Part shown: positions 32,742 through 42,519 of the stretch, piece by piece
Layout: every line of letters starts with the position of its first letter
How positions within the stretch are numbered: position 1 is the stretch's first letter
Assembly (NCBI RefSeq): GCF_030272615.1
Contig: NC_081405.1
Location: forward strand, 156,755,454 to 156,819,453
Length of the DNA: 64,000 nt
Direction: 5' to 3'
Source of the DNA: Cryptomeria japonica
Taxonomy: Eukaryota > Streptophyta > Pinopsida > Cupressales > Cupressaceae
Translations under genes and position numbers: made by a program
The notes under the pieces: model-generated
What the model saw: only the letters and a program-made list of their open reading frames with translations
Told to the model about the DNA's origin: nothing
Database searches by the model: none

Positions 32742-34399
32742 TGTGTGGGGGAAAAAGCGAGACTAGGTCAATCATGCCCTAATCCTACCTTTTGACACAC
32801 ATTACGGAATACGAAAGAGCCTAGAGATATTGCACAATTGGCTACTTCTTTTGGTGAAAGAGAGAGCCACGGGATATCTATTAGGATTCCTATTCCCTTG
32901 TTGAAATTGTAAGATCAAGTAATGCAAGTTCAAACCCTAATCTCAAAATGCAAGTATGAACTAATAACAAGATTGCAGAATTGAGATTAAACAATGAACA
33001 GCTATAAGTACAAGGATGAAATAAGAATGCAAATATGTACCCGGAGTCAAAATCGGACTGAAAATGTTCGGGACGGGGGCGCGGGTGCCACTGTCCTGAA
33101 AACTGCACCGGAAACCACTATTCTGCACTCTGAAACACTGTCTGGAAACTATCTGTAAACTGTCTGTCCGGAGGACCAGGGCGCCCAGCACCTCTGTCCC
33201 AGGGACCAGGGCGCCCAGCCGCCCTATCCTGGTAGGACCAGGGTGCCCAATGCCCCTGTCCCAGTCTTCTGCTCTGCAATTTCACACAGAATGTTGTTCC
33301 AACCTTCTCTCTCCGGATCTGTATCCTGCGGCGTCGTCTGAATCCCGAAACCTGCAATAATATCTGAAAAAGGGGGAGGGGCGGCTATATAGGGTTTTGC
33401 CTTAGTCAAACCCCCGCTTTGGTGATTTCCACCTCCACGAATAGCCAAGTTGTTTTGTAAAATGTATTGTGTGTGCAGACCTAGTGTGTGTGCAAGGTCC
33501 AAAAATGCAAGAAAGCAAACTAGAGCAACCTAGAAAGTAAACCCTAATTGCTTGTAAATGATAATGTAAATGCTCTAAATCAAGATGCAATGTGATCTAA
33601 AGCATGAATAAATGATATATCAAAGCTTATGCAAAGACATGAAAACAATACGAAATCATACCAAACCCTCAAGGGAGGAGTACTAGCCAATCTTCAGTCA
33701 GTAATCTCCTATTGTTCTTCAATGTCTTCCAAGCCCTAAGTGGATGAATGAATTTGATAGATGATTGATAGAATGATGTTGAATGTTGTTGAAGTCCTCA
33801 AAGATCTACTCTTTCGCTGCATATGAAGTTCCTGGAAACAAAAATCGGATCCCTTCAAATGAGGAAAGAGAGCTTTTATGTATGAAACCCTAGGTCATAA
33901 ATTTGTATTTTGGCCGACCTAGAGATTGAATATCCCGCCAATTTCTTGGGGTTAAGATTTATTTTATGATTGGATCGTGCTCCTAAAATTTCGGGAAAAA
34001 TGTCCGAGACCATGTGCACCGGGCGCCACGGTCCCGACAACTTTTCACCAAATTTTCAGGGCCATCGGATATGATGATTTCAGAGAGAATCCCGAAGTTA
34101 TAGGTGATTTCGAGATGTTTTGACCCTGAAACCAAGCCCCCAAGTTCGAAATAGGACTTAATTAGGGTTTTTGATTAAGTGGTGTATTAGAGGAATAAAA
34201 TGCGAAGGGCGTGCTTTAGTGAAAGGGCCCAACTTTATGATGTAGAGAATGATGAAATAGGACCTTAGACCTAATTAATTTGATTAATTAAGTGCTTAAG
34301 GAGAAATGCAATGCAGAATGCAAAATGCACTAAGGCGGGTGCTAAACTAGGTGTGAAATTGTACCACCCTAGCGAGTGCGTACAATTTATGATGCTACA
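32742..34399 (-). repeat. Element B 5' LTR (1,658 bp)
   Basis: On plus: TGTGTGGGGGAAAAAG ... GATGCTACA. It is nearly identical to the 3' LTR and shorter by exactly two 30-bp GC-rich units (three units at 33173-33265). TATA motif at 33385-33392. The promoter here should drive the full-length minus-strand transcript. Confidence 0.92.
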
Positions 34400-35060
34400 A
34401 TAATATAAGTATTAGACTCATGTCTGGATATGACACATATTTTTTTATAATTTTTTATTAAGCAAATAATTATTTATGAATTTTTTACTACAACTTTTAA
34501 GAAATTCATAAACTCCTACGTATGACCACCTTAACTTGGTCAAAACCTTATGAAATTCAATTTTTTTAATTTTTCGCTATAATAGACGAAGCATAGGATG
34601 TGATGCATGTTTCGGATTCAGGAAATATTATACCATTTGAAAGTTATGAGTGTTTTTCAATCAGTCTATCAATCAACACTTTTGTCAGAATTCAATTAGA
34701 AAATAAATAATTATTATTTATTAAAATTGAAATAAGACAAGCCTTATATTGTTGGAAAGTTGAGAACTTCCTTAAAAAACCCTTTTCGTTTTATCAATTT
34801 TTTCTATTAAAAAAGTCGTCTAACACCAGTGTAAAGTCTAGAAAATCAAGGAATACTGAAAAACACGTTTTTTTCAGTTGACTTTCTAGGCTTGTCACTT
34901 CCAAACCGAATCCCAAAGCATTCTCGAGCCATAATTTCAAATTTCAAATTTGTCGGATGTCCGATTTTAATAAGTAAATTCAATAACTAACTTTGCACAT
35001 AATTAATCTATTGTTTATTAATATTTAATATATTAAATTATAAATAAATTAGTATATGAT
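34400..35060. other. Unique AT-rich sequence right of element B
   Basis: Begins with the right target-site copy ATAAT. No ORF, LTR end or RNA gene seen. It should be contiguous with 21233-21552 in the ancestral locus. Confidence 0.5.
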
Positions 35061-35164
35061 ATTAGGGAGAGGGAGAGGGGGGAGTGGGGTAGAGAGAGAG
35101 AGGGAGAGGGGGAAGGGAGAGAGAGATAAAGGGATTAGGGGAGAGAGAGAGATAAAGAGATTAG
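35061..35164. repeat. GA-rich microsatellite, left part
   Basis: Purine-only runs of 'gagagagg', 'ggggga' and 'gataaaga'. The run resumes at 40172 beyond the copia element, so the element landed inside it. The last five bases, ATTAG (35160-35164), are the target-site copy. Confidence 0.9.
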
Positions 35165-35632
35165 TGTTCGGTGTGGAGCCTAATTAGTCTCCAAGTGGGA
35201 GATTGTTGAAATGGGGCGATTGATCAACAAAGTACTGTACACTCAGCACGTATCCTCGTCGGGGTCCGGGGTCAGGTCGGGCCCCGGGCAGGGGTTCGGG
35301 GGCGGCAGCCCTTGAGAAATTTTTTTTTACCATTTTTCATTGATGAAAACTAACATTGTAATAAAACCCTAAAAAGGCCGACTTTGTTTGTTGCCCTAAA
35401 ACGCATGTTATAAGCGGTTGGGATGCTTAAGGCATTGTAAGGTTGATTTATTGTTTTTGCTGGATAATAAGAAAGATTGGACGACTGTGTATGGTGGACG
35501 TAACCCATTCTGGGTGAACCACGTTAAATCTCTGTGTTATCTGTGTCTTGTTTTATTTCTTTATCTTTGGTATTTAAATCTGCATATAATTGTTAGTTCA
35601 TATTTGCTTCAGATCTGCTTGAAACCCTAACA
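35165..35632 (+). repeat. Copia element 5' LTR with internal PPT copy
   Basis: Starts TGTTCGGTGTGGAG and ends AAACCCTAACA. Its first 39 bp contain a second polypurine-like motif (tctccaagtgggagat at about 35188-35203) followed again by TGTTGAAATG, so the LTR has two possible 5' ends; the target-site duplication proves the outer one was used. Confidence 0.92.
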
Positions 35633-35634
35633 AT

Positions 35635-35646
35635 TGGTATCAGAGC
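35635..35646 (+). promoter_or_regulatory. Copia primer-binding site
   Basis: TGGTATCAGAGC two bases after the LTR, the standard complement of the plant initiator-tRNA-Met 3' end. Confidence 0.95.
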
Positions 35647-35692
35647 GAGGTTTTCTGTAAATTGGCAGGACTTTCAAATTTGAGTGGGAGCA

Positions 35693-38600
35693 ATGGAGGA
35701 TTCCAAATTCAAGGTCGAAAAGTTTAACGGCCAGAATTATCAGTTATGGAAAATGCAGATGGAGGATTACCTGTATCAAAAGGATTTGTGGCGGCCATTG
35801 GAAGGAAAGGCAAAGAAATCGACCACAATATCAGATGAAGAGTGGGACATTTTAGATAGAAAGGCACTGGGATCCATTCGATTGTGCCTTGCATCGTCTG
35901 TAGCATTCAATATAACAGAAGCGAAAACGACTGTAGATTTGATGGCAACATTGGCTAAGTTGTATGAAAAACCCTCAGCTTCGAATAAGGTATTTCTTAT
36001 GAAGCGTTTGTTTAATTTGAAAATGAGTGAGGGAGGATTTGTAGCGGAGCACTTAAATGAATTTAATACAATTACCAGTCAATTGTCTTCGGTAAAAATT
36101 ACCTTTGCAGAAGAGGTTAGGGCTCTCTTGATTTTATGTTCTTTGCTAGAAAGCTGGAATAGCTTGGTTATGGCTGTAAGTAACTCTGTCTCTGGTAAAA
36201 ATACTTTGGTATTTGATGATATTGTTGGTGTTATCCTAAGCGAGGAAATGTGAAGGAAAAGCACAGGTGAGACTCCAACATCATCGGGTAGTGTTTTGAA
36301 TGTGGAGAACAGAGGAAGATCAAAGGAAAGAGGAAAAGGCCCTGGGAATGAGAAGTCACGAGGGAAGTCAAAGAAAGGACGCTCTCAATCTAGAGGAAAG
36401 AAAGATTGCTGGTACTGCGGAAAGCCTGGTCATCTAAAGAAAGACTGTTGGTCTCGAAAAAACAAGGAAGGAGACAAAAATGAAAATAACAGTAAGGAAG
36501 CTAATATTGCAAGTAATACTTTACAAGATGCTTTAATCTTATGTTTGGATAATGTTAATGATTCCTGGGTAATAGATTATATGGCTTCATTTCATTCTAC
36601 ACCCCATAGAAAATATTTTCTAGATTATGTTCAAGGTGATTTTGGACAGGTATATTTGGGTGATGATGAGCCCTGTCAAATTGTTGGAAAAGGAAAGATA
36701 AAGATCAAGTTGCAGAATGGTAATGACTGGTTTCTGCAGGAGGTAAGACATGTTCCTAATTTAAGAAGAAATTTAATTTCTGCAGGGCAACTAGGTAGTG
36801 AAGGTTGCATAGTTACCTTCTCAGACAGTATGTGGAAGGTCACTAAAGGATCATTAGTAGTAGCTAAAGGTGCGAAGGTAGGCACATTATATTTGTGTAC
36901 TGGTAACACTTACTCTACCTTAGCTGCTACAGATAAAGTTACTGCAGGGACAACAACAATAAATGTTGCAAGAACAGATTCGATAATGTGGCACCATAGG
37001 CTTGGGCACATGAGTGAGAAAGGGATGAAAATCCTTCACTCCAAAAATCTATTTCCAGGACTAAAGAAGATTGATTTAGAGTTCTGTGAAAACTGTGTTT
37101 ATGGTAAACAGAAAAGAGTCAGATTTCTCAAGGTTGGGAAAGAGAAGAAGAGTGAGAAGTTAGAGCTTGTACATTCAGATGTATGGGGACCGGCTCAGGT
37201 ATCATCCCTTGGTGGCTCTTGTTATTATGTTATTTTTATTGATGACTCAACCAGAAAAACATGGGTATATTTCCTAAAACAAAAATCAGATGTTTTTGAA
37301 ACTTTTAAGAAATGGAAAGCTTTGGTTGAGAATGAGATAGGAAAAAAGTTGAAGTGTCTCAGATCGGATAATGGAGGTGAGTATTGCAGCAAAGCATTTG
37401 AAGATTACTGTTCCTTAAATGGGATTCGAAAGCAGAAGACAGTTCCAGGAACTCCACAGGAAAATGGTGTGTCAGAGAGAATGAATAGGACCATCATGGA
37501 ACGTGCGAGGAGTATGAGATTGCATGCTGGATTGCCCTTACTTTTTTGGGCAGATGCTGTACATACTGCTATCTATTTGATAAATAGAGGACCTTCAACC
37601 CCTTTGGATGGTGGTATTCCAGAGGAGGCATGGACTGGTAAAAAGGTAAATTATTCTTTTCGAAAAACTTTTGGTTGCGAAGCTTTTGTCCATGTTGATA
37701 AAGAAAATAGAACCAAGCTTGATGCTAAATCTCAGAAATGTACCTTCATTGGACATGGGATAGATGAATATGGCTATCGGTTATGGGATTTTGAAAATAA
37801 GAAAATAATTAGAAGTAGAGATGTTATATTCAATGAGAAGGTTATGTATAAAGAATAGATGCAGGAAAAGAAGCATGAACAGGACAAACAAGAATATGTG
37901 GTGTTGGATGAGATTCCTGAAAATGAAATGCCACAGGTACCTGATGCTCAGCAACAACAAATTGTCCCACAAACTCCTGCAAGTGTTAGACATTCTACGA
38001 GGACAAGTAGACCCCCTGAAATATTTTCTCCTTCTTTGTATTCTATTTTATTAACGGATTCTGGTGAACCAGAAGAATATGAAGAAGCAATGCAGGTGGA
38101 TGCCAAACAACAGTGGCAGCTAGGCATGAAAGAGGAGATGGACTCCTTGATGAAAAATAAGACTTGGGACTTAGTTCCTTTACCTGCAGAAAAAAGAGCC
38201 TTGCCTAACAAATGGGTTTATCGGCTGAAGGAGGAGGAAGGAGGTCAGAAAAGATATAAGGCTAGACTTGTGGTAAAAGGTTTTGCACAGAAAAAGGGTA
38301 TAGATTATGATGAAATATTTTCTCCAGTTGTAAAAATGACTTCAATTAGAACTGTACTTAGTCTTGTGGCTGCAGATGATTTACATCTTGAACAATTAGA
38401 TGTCAAAATAGCTTTTCTCCATGGAGATTTGGAGGAGGAAATTTACATGTTGCAACCACAGGGATATGAGGTCAAAGGTAAGGAGAACTTGGTGTGTAGG
38501 TTGAAGAAAAGTCTGTATGGCCTAAAGCAAGCACCCTGACAATGGTATTTAAAATTTGATAGTTTTATGGATGAACACGGTTATCATAGATGTCATTTTG

Positions 38601-39748
38601 ATCATTGTGTATATTTTAAGAGATTTGATAATGACAGTTATATTATCCTGATGCTTTATGTTGATGACATGCTTGTTGCTGGGTCTAACATGCAACATAT
38701 AAATGATCTTAAACAGAAATTAGCCAGGTCATTTGCTATGAAGGATTTGGGTGCAGCTAAGCGAATTCTCGGTATGAGGATTACACGAGACAGGAAAAAT
38801 AGAACCTTGAATTTGTTCCAAAGTGAGTATATAAAGAAGGTGTTGAAAAGATTTAACATGCAGGATGCAAAAGCAGTTAGTACACCTTTGGCTAGTCATT
38901 TCAAATTGACTAAGGAGATGTGCCCAAAGGCACAGGAAGAGGTTAATAAAATGTCTAACATCCCGTATTCATCAGCTATTGGCAATCTGATGTATGCAAT
39001 GGTATGCACAAGGCCAGATATTGCACATGCAGTGGGAGTTGTGAGCAGGTTTATGAGTAATCCGGGTATGGAACATTGGAATGCTATGAAATGGATTCTT
39101 CGGTATTTGAAAGGAACTACTACGAAGGCATTATGTTTCAAAGGATCTAATGCTCCTCTAAGTGGATTTGTTGACTCTAATCTGGTGGGTGATATTGATT
39201 CATGGAGGAGTACTACAGGGTATGTTTTTACTATAAGGGGAACTGCAGTCAGTTGGATTTCTAGGCTGCAAAAGGTTGTTGCACTTTCAACCACTGAAGC
39301 TGAGTATGTTGCTGCTACAGAAGCCAGCAAAGAGATGATTTGGTTGCAATGTTTTTTGAAGGAATTGGGTCAGACACAAGAGGATAGCCCATTGTATACT
39401 GATAGCTAGAGTGCCATTCATCTTGCGAAGAACTCTGCTTTTCATTCAAGGACAAAGCACATTCAGCTCAGGTACCACTTCATCTGGACTATTTTGGAGG
39501 AGGGTCAGTTACGGCTTGAGAAGATTCACGCAAGTGAGAATCCTGCCGATATGTTCACAAAGGCAGTTCCACAGGAGAAGCTGATTTCTTCATCAGTTTC
39601 TATTGATAATTGTGGAATTTATACCAGTCAAGTCCTAGTGTTTTATCCAGCGGATGTTGCATGTACAGTGGTGTCGTGTAGTTTTAGTCTCCAAGTGGGA
39701 GATTGTTCGGTGTGGAGCTTGATCAGTCTCCAAGTGGGAGATTGTTGA
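35693..39748 (+). pseudogene. Copia gag-pol polyprotein with four in-frame stops
   Basis: Begins at the ATG in 'gagcaATGGAGG' (35693). Gag opens 'FNGQNYQLWKMQMEDYL' (UBN2 type); the zinc knuckle is CWYCGKPGHLKKDC (about 36410). The protease site reads WVIDYMASFHS where the family has D-S-G-A-S, so the catalytic triplet is damaged. Integrase has HHRLGHM...CENC, then 'LVHSDVWGP', 'LRSDNGGEY' and 'PQENGVSERMNR'. RT has 'KWVYRLKEEEGG', 'QLDVKIAFLHGDLEEEIYM' and YVDDML (about 38658); RNase H has 'GFVDSNLVGD' and 'STTEAEYVA'. Stops: TGA 36251, TAG 37856, TGA 38537 and TAG 39407. All five pieces share one frame. At 38537 and 39407 the conserved neighbours ('QAP-stop-QWY', 'TDS-stop-SAIHLA') indicate lost Arg and Gln codons. 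Confidence 0.93.
39682..39703 (+). promoter_or_regulatory. Copia polypurine tract
   Basis: The purine-rich part, aagtgggagat, lies directly before the 3' LTR. An identical copy occurs 39 bp further on, inside the LTR. Confidence 0.85.
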
Positions 39749-40171
39749 AATGTGGTGACTGATCAGCAAAGTACTGTACACTCAGCACGTATCCTCACCG
39801 GGGTCCGAGGCCGGGTCGGGCCCCGGGCGGGGGTTCAGGGGCGGCAGCCCCTGAGAAATTTTTTTTTGCCGTTTTTCATTGATGAAAACTAACATTGTAA
39901 TAAAACCCTAAAAAGGCCGACTTTGTTTGTTTCCCTAAAATGCATGTTATAAGCGGCTAGGATGCTTAAGGCATTGTAAGGTTGATGTATTATTTTTGCT
40001 GGATAATAAGAAAGATTGGACGACTGTGTATGGTGGACGTAACCCATTCTGGGTGAACCACGTTAAATCTCTGTGTTATCTGTGTCCTGTTTTATTTCTT
40101 TATCTTTGGTATTTAAATCTGCATATAATTGTTAGTTCATATTTGCTTCGGATCTACTTGAAACCCTAACA
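39704..40171 (+). repeat. Copia element 3' LTR
   Basis: 468 bp, TGTTCGGTGTGGAG...CCCTAACA, the same length as the 5' LTR. Differences between them are scattered and many are C/T or G/A transitions, for example around 35181 versus 39720 and in the 'cgtcggggtccg' region. Confidence 0.93.
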
Positions 40172-40186
40172 ATTAGGGGAGAGAGG

Positions 40187-40227
<41 letters not shown>

Positions 40228-40323
40228 AAGAGGGGGGAAGGGAGGGAGAGATATTAGGGGAGAGGGAGGTAGAGGGGGGAGGGGGAGAGAGAGTGGGAAA
40301 AGGAGTTAGGGGGGAGGGGGAGG

Positions 40324-40370
<47 letters not shown>

Positions 40371-40430
40371 GCAGAGATAGAGAGAGGGGGGAAGGGAGAG
40401 AGATAGATAGAGGGAGGGGGAAAGGGTCAT
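40172..40430. repeat. GA-rich microsatellite, right part
   Basis: Long GA runs (about 40188-40222 and 40330-40367) in a purine-only stretch, continuing the array at 35061-35164. Confidence 0.92.
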
Positions 40431-40431
40431 A

Positions 40432-41612
40432 TTATGTCCTATGACCCATTAGGACACCATATGACCCTTTAGGTGTCAAAGTTTTGTAAGCAATATTGGC
40501 ACTTCTTTTTATATTGTAATAATGGTTTATCTTGCCACCTAATGACACACTATTACACCATATGGTGTCGTTAGAGGTCATATGGTGTCCTAAAGGGTCA
40601 TGGGATACCATATGACCCTTAAGGAAAACATATGACCCCTTATGGAACCATATTGGGTCGTTATGAGTCCTATGGTGTCCTAAGGAGTCATATTGTGTCT
40701 TACAACCCCTTAGGACACTTTATGACACCAAATTGTGTCATTATGGGTCATATTGTGTCCTAAAGGGTCATATTATGTCATATGACCCCTTTAAGACACC
40801 ATGGGAGCCCTTACGACACAATATGACCCTTTACGACTCTATACGGTGTTGTTATGGATCATATGACCCCTTATGACACCATATGGTGTCGTTAGGGGTC
40901 ATATAGTGTCCTAAGGGGTCATGGGACACCATATGACTCCTAAGGACAACATATGACCCCTTATGACACCATATTGGGTTATATATGGGTTCTATGGTGT
41001 CCTAAGGGGTCATATTGTGTCCTACAACCCCTTAGGACACCATATAACCCCTTAAGATACCAAATTGTGTTGTTATGGGTGATATCATGTCCTAAGGGAT
41101 CATATTGTGTCATATGACCCCTTTAAGACACCATATGACCCCTTAGGACACAATATGACCCTTTACGACACTATACGGTGTTGTTATGGGTCATATGACC
41201 CCTTATGACTCCTTATGACACCATATGGTGTTGTTAGGGGTCATATGGTGTCCTAACGGGTCATGCAACACCATATGACCCCTAAGGACAATATATGACC
41301 CCTTATGACACCATATTGGGTCATTATGGATCCTATGGTGTCCAAAGGGGTCATATTGTGTCCTACGACCCATTAGGACACCATATGACCCCTTACGATA
41401 CCAAATTGTGTCGTCATGGGTCATATTATGTCCTAAGGGGTCATATTGTGTCATATGACCCCTTTCAGACATCATATGACCCCTTAGGACACAATATGAC
41501 CCTTTACGACTCTATACAGTGTCGTTATATGGGTCATATGACCCCTTATGACACCATATGGTGTTGTTACGAGTTGTATGGTGTCCTAAGGGGTCATGGG
41601 ACACGTAATTTT
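40432..41612. repeat. Higher-order tandem array, ~330-bp period, built from a palindromic 'ATATGACCCCTTA' word
   Basis: Short words such as catatgaccccttaggacacc and their reverse complements (taaggggtcatatggtgtcc) alternate throughout. A larger unit, marked by 'catgggacaccatatgacccc', recurs near 40599, 40921, 41263 and 41597, so about three to three and a half copies of 320-340 bp. Open frames within it on both strands (41203-41475, 41295-41660) only translate the repeat and are not called as genes. Confidence 0.88.
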
Positions 41613-41940
41613 ATTGTATATAACTCCACCTTTTCATTTATTATCATGCATTTCAGTTGAAGTGATTATCATAAAGCCTTTATGTTCATGCATGCATTTA
41701 ATGCGTAGACTAACAATTCTTAAAAATACAGGTTCATACTAGATCATTCGTCGTTGACTATTTTACTCTTGGTGATGGTACATATTCCTTTGTGCATTAA
41801 TGAGATTAAATTTTGTGCATGAACACTAAGTCCCTCACTTTGTCAATATGATTAAATTTTGTAAACTTTCACACACTATGTCAAGTGAATGTATTGCCAT
41901 TTATAAATGATAATATCTACTATCGTCTTCAACCATGCAG
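41613..41940. other. Unique sequence before the B3 exon relic
   Basis: AT-rich with pyrimidine-rich stretches; if the B3 exon is real, this is its upstream intron. No other feature supported. Confidence 0.4.
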
Positions 41941-42017
41941 AGAAATGCAGTGAGAAGAGCTTTAATCAACATGCATCTTTCTTCAAAGTTATGCTTGTAG
42001 ACTTTGCAAAGAAACTG
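41941..42017 (+). pseudogene. B3 DNA-binding domain exon relic
   Basis: A 77-bp segment is bounded by an acceptor (ACCATGCAG) and a perfect donor (CTG|GTAAGT). After two leading bases it encodes 25 codons reading KCSEKSFNQHASFFKVMLVD then FAKKL. 'SFFKVML-D-FxxKL' is the first strand of plant B3 domains of the REM type, which bind DNA. The expected continuation (R-I-P-P-x-F) should follow in the next exon; the likeliest acceptor downstream (near 42125, CTTGTAG) leads to 'HIYSA' then a stop. I therefore treat it as a fragment of a dead or displaced gene. Confidence 0.55.
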
Positions 42018-42519
42018 GTAAGTTTCATAGTTATACAATCTTGTACATCTTAAAAATGTTTCAAATGATCTATTTATAATTTGATAAAATAAGTTGTATT
42101 AAGTGCTATAGTTTGTTTCTTGTAGCACATTTATTCCGCATAAAAAGGTTTCCTATTTTGGTCTTCATTTATATGCAAGCATTGTTGTACATAAGTTTTT
42201 CTCTTAGGACATGAGGATGTCTGATGCAGATGAAGTGGGATGTTGCATTTGTATATGGATGTGAATTGATGTAACTTTGTTATGATGATATACGATGTCC
42301 TTAAGCAAACTGGTTTCGTTATACTGATGATATACAATGTATCTGTACATGAGTACATTGGTGTAGTTGGATTGATAATGTTGAAAAATCACATTTTCAT
42401 ATTCGTTCATGGATGTCACATGTAAGTGTAATGGTAATTATGTGTATACAATACATGGAAATATTTATGATCATTATGTGTCTACAGTGTAATGCTTGTT
42501 TATCTATATTTTTTCATTA
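42018..42519. other. Sequence between the B3 relic and the 360-bp satellite
   Basis: AT-rich; no frame or repeat supported. 'tatgatgatatacgatgtcctta' style words recur near 42280 and 42325. Confidence 0.4.

Larger units (their letters stand above)
21553..34399 (-). mobile_element. Element B: 12.8-kb Tat-like Ty3/gypsy retrotransposon carrying an antisense PMD gene
   Basis: Two LTRs (21553-23270 and 32742-34399) lie in direct orientation. Target-site copies ATAAT sit at 21548-21552 and 34400-34404. The primer-binding site is beside the right LTR and the polypurine tract beside the left one, so the element reads on the minus strand. The order is 5' LTR, PBS, pro-RT-RNaseH-aRNaseH, integrase, antisense gene, PPT, 3' LTR. 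The second, archaeal-type RNase H and the antisense insert between integrase and 3' LTR are features known from the Tat lineage (Ogre/Retand/Grande relatives). The LTRs are nearly identical apart from a 60-bp repeat-number difference, implying a recent insertion. No capsid Gag domain is visible. Confidence 0.92.
35165..40171 (+). mobile_element. Ty1/copia LTR retrotransposon, 5.0 kb, TSD ATTAG
   Basis: LTRs at 35165-35632 and 39704-40171 are both 468 bp. ATTAG flanks the element at 35160-35164 and 40172-40176. The PBS matches initiator-tRNA-Met. Domain order Gag, protease, integrase, RT, RNase H is the copia order. The whole polyprotein is a single frame broken by four stop codons with no frameshift, so the copy is fairly young but inactive. 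Confidence 0.95.

Noticed and set aside
35204-35632. Copia LTR starting at TGTTGAAATG (429 bp)
   Set aside because: Upstream sequence would then be the element's own polypurine region and no duplication is found; starting at TGTTCGGTG gives ATTAG on both sides.
35061-40430. GA-rich tract considered as a promoter or GAGA-type regulatory element
   Set aside because: It is simple repeat DNA with no adjacent gene start; nothing beyond composition supports regulation.
41203-41660. Open frames on both strands in the 330-bp array, coding repetitive His/Tyr/Asp-rich peptides
   Set aside because: They only translate the GACCCC repeat and occur on both strands at once.
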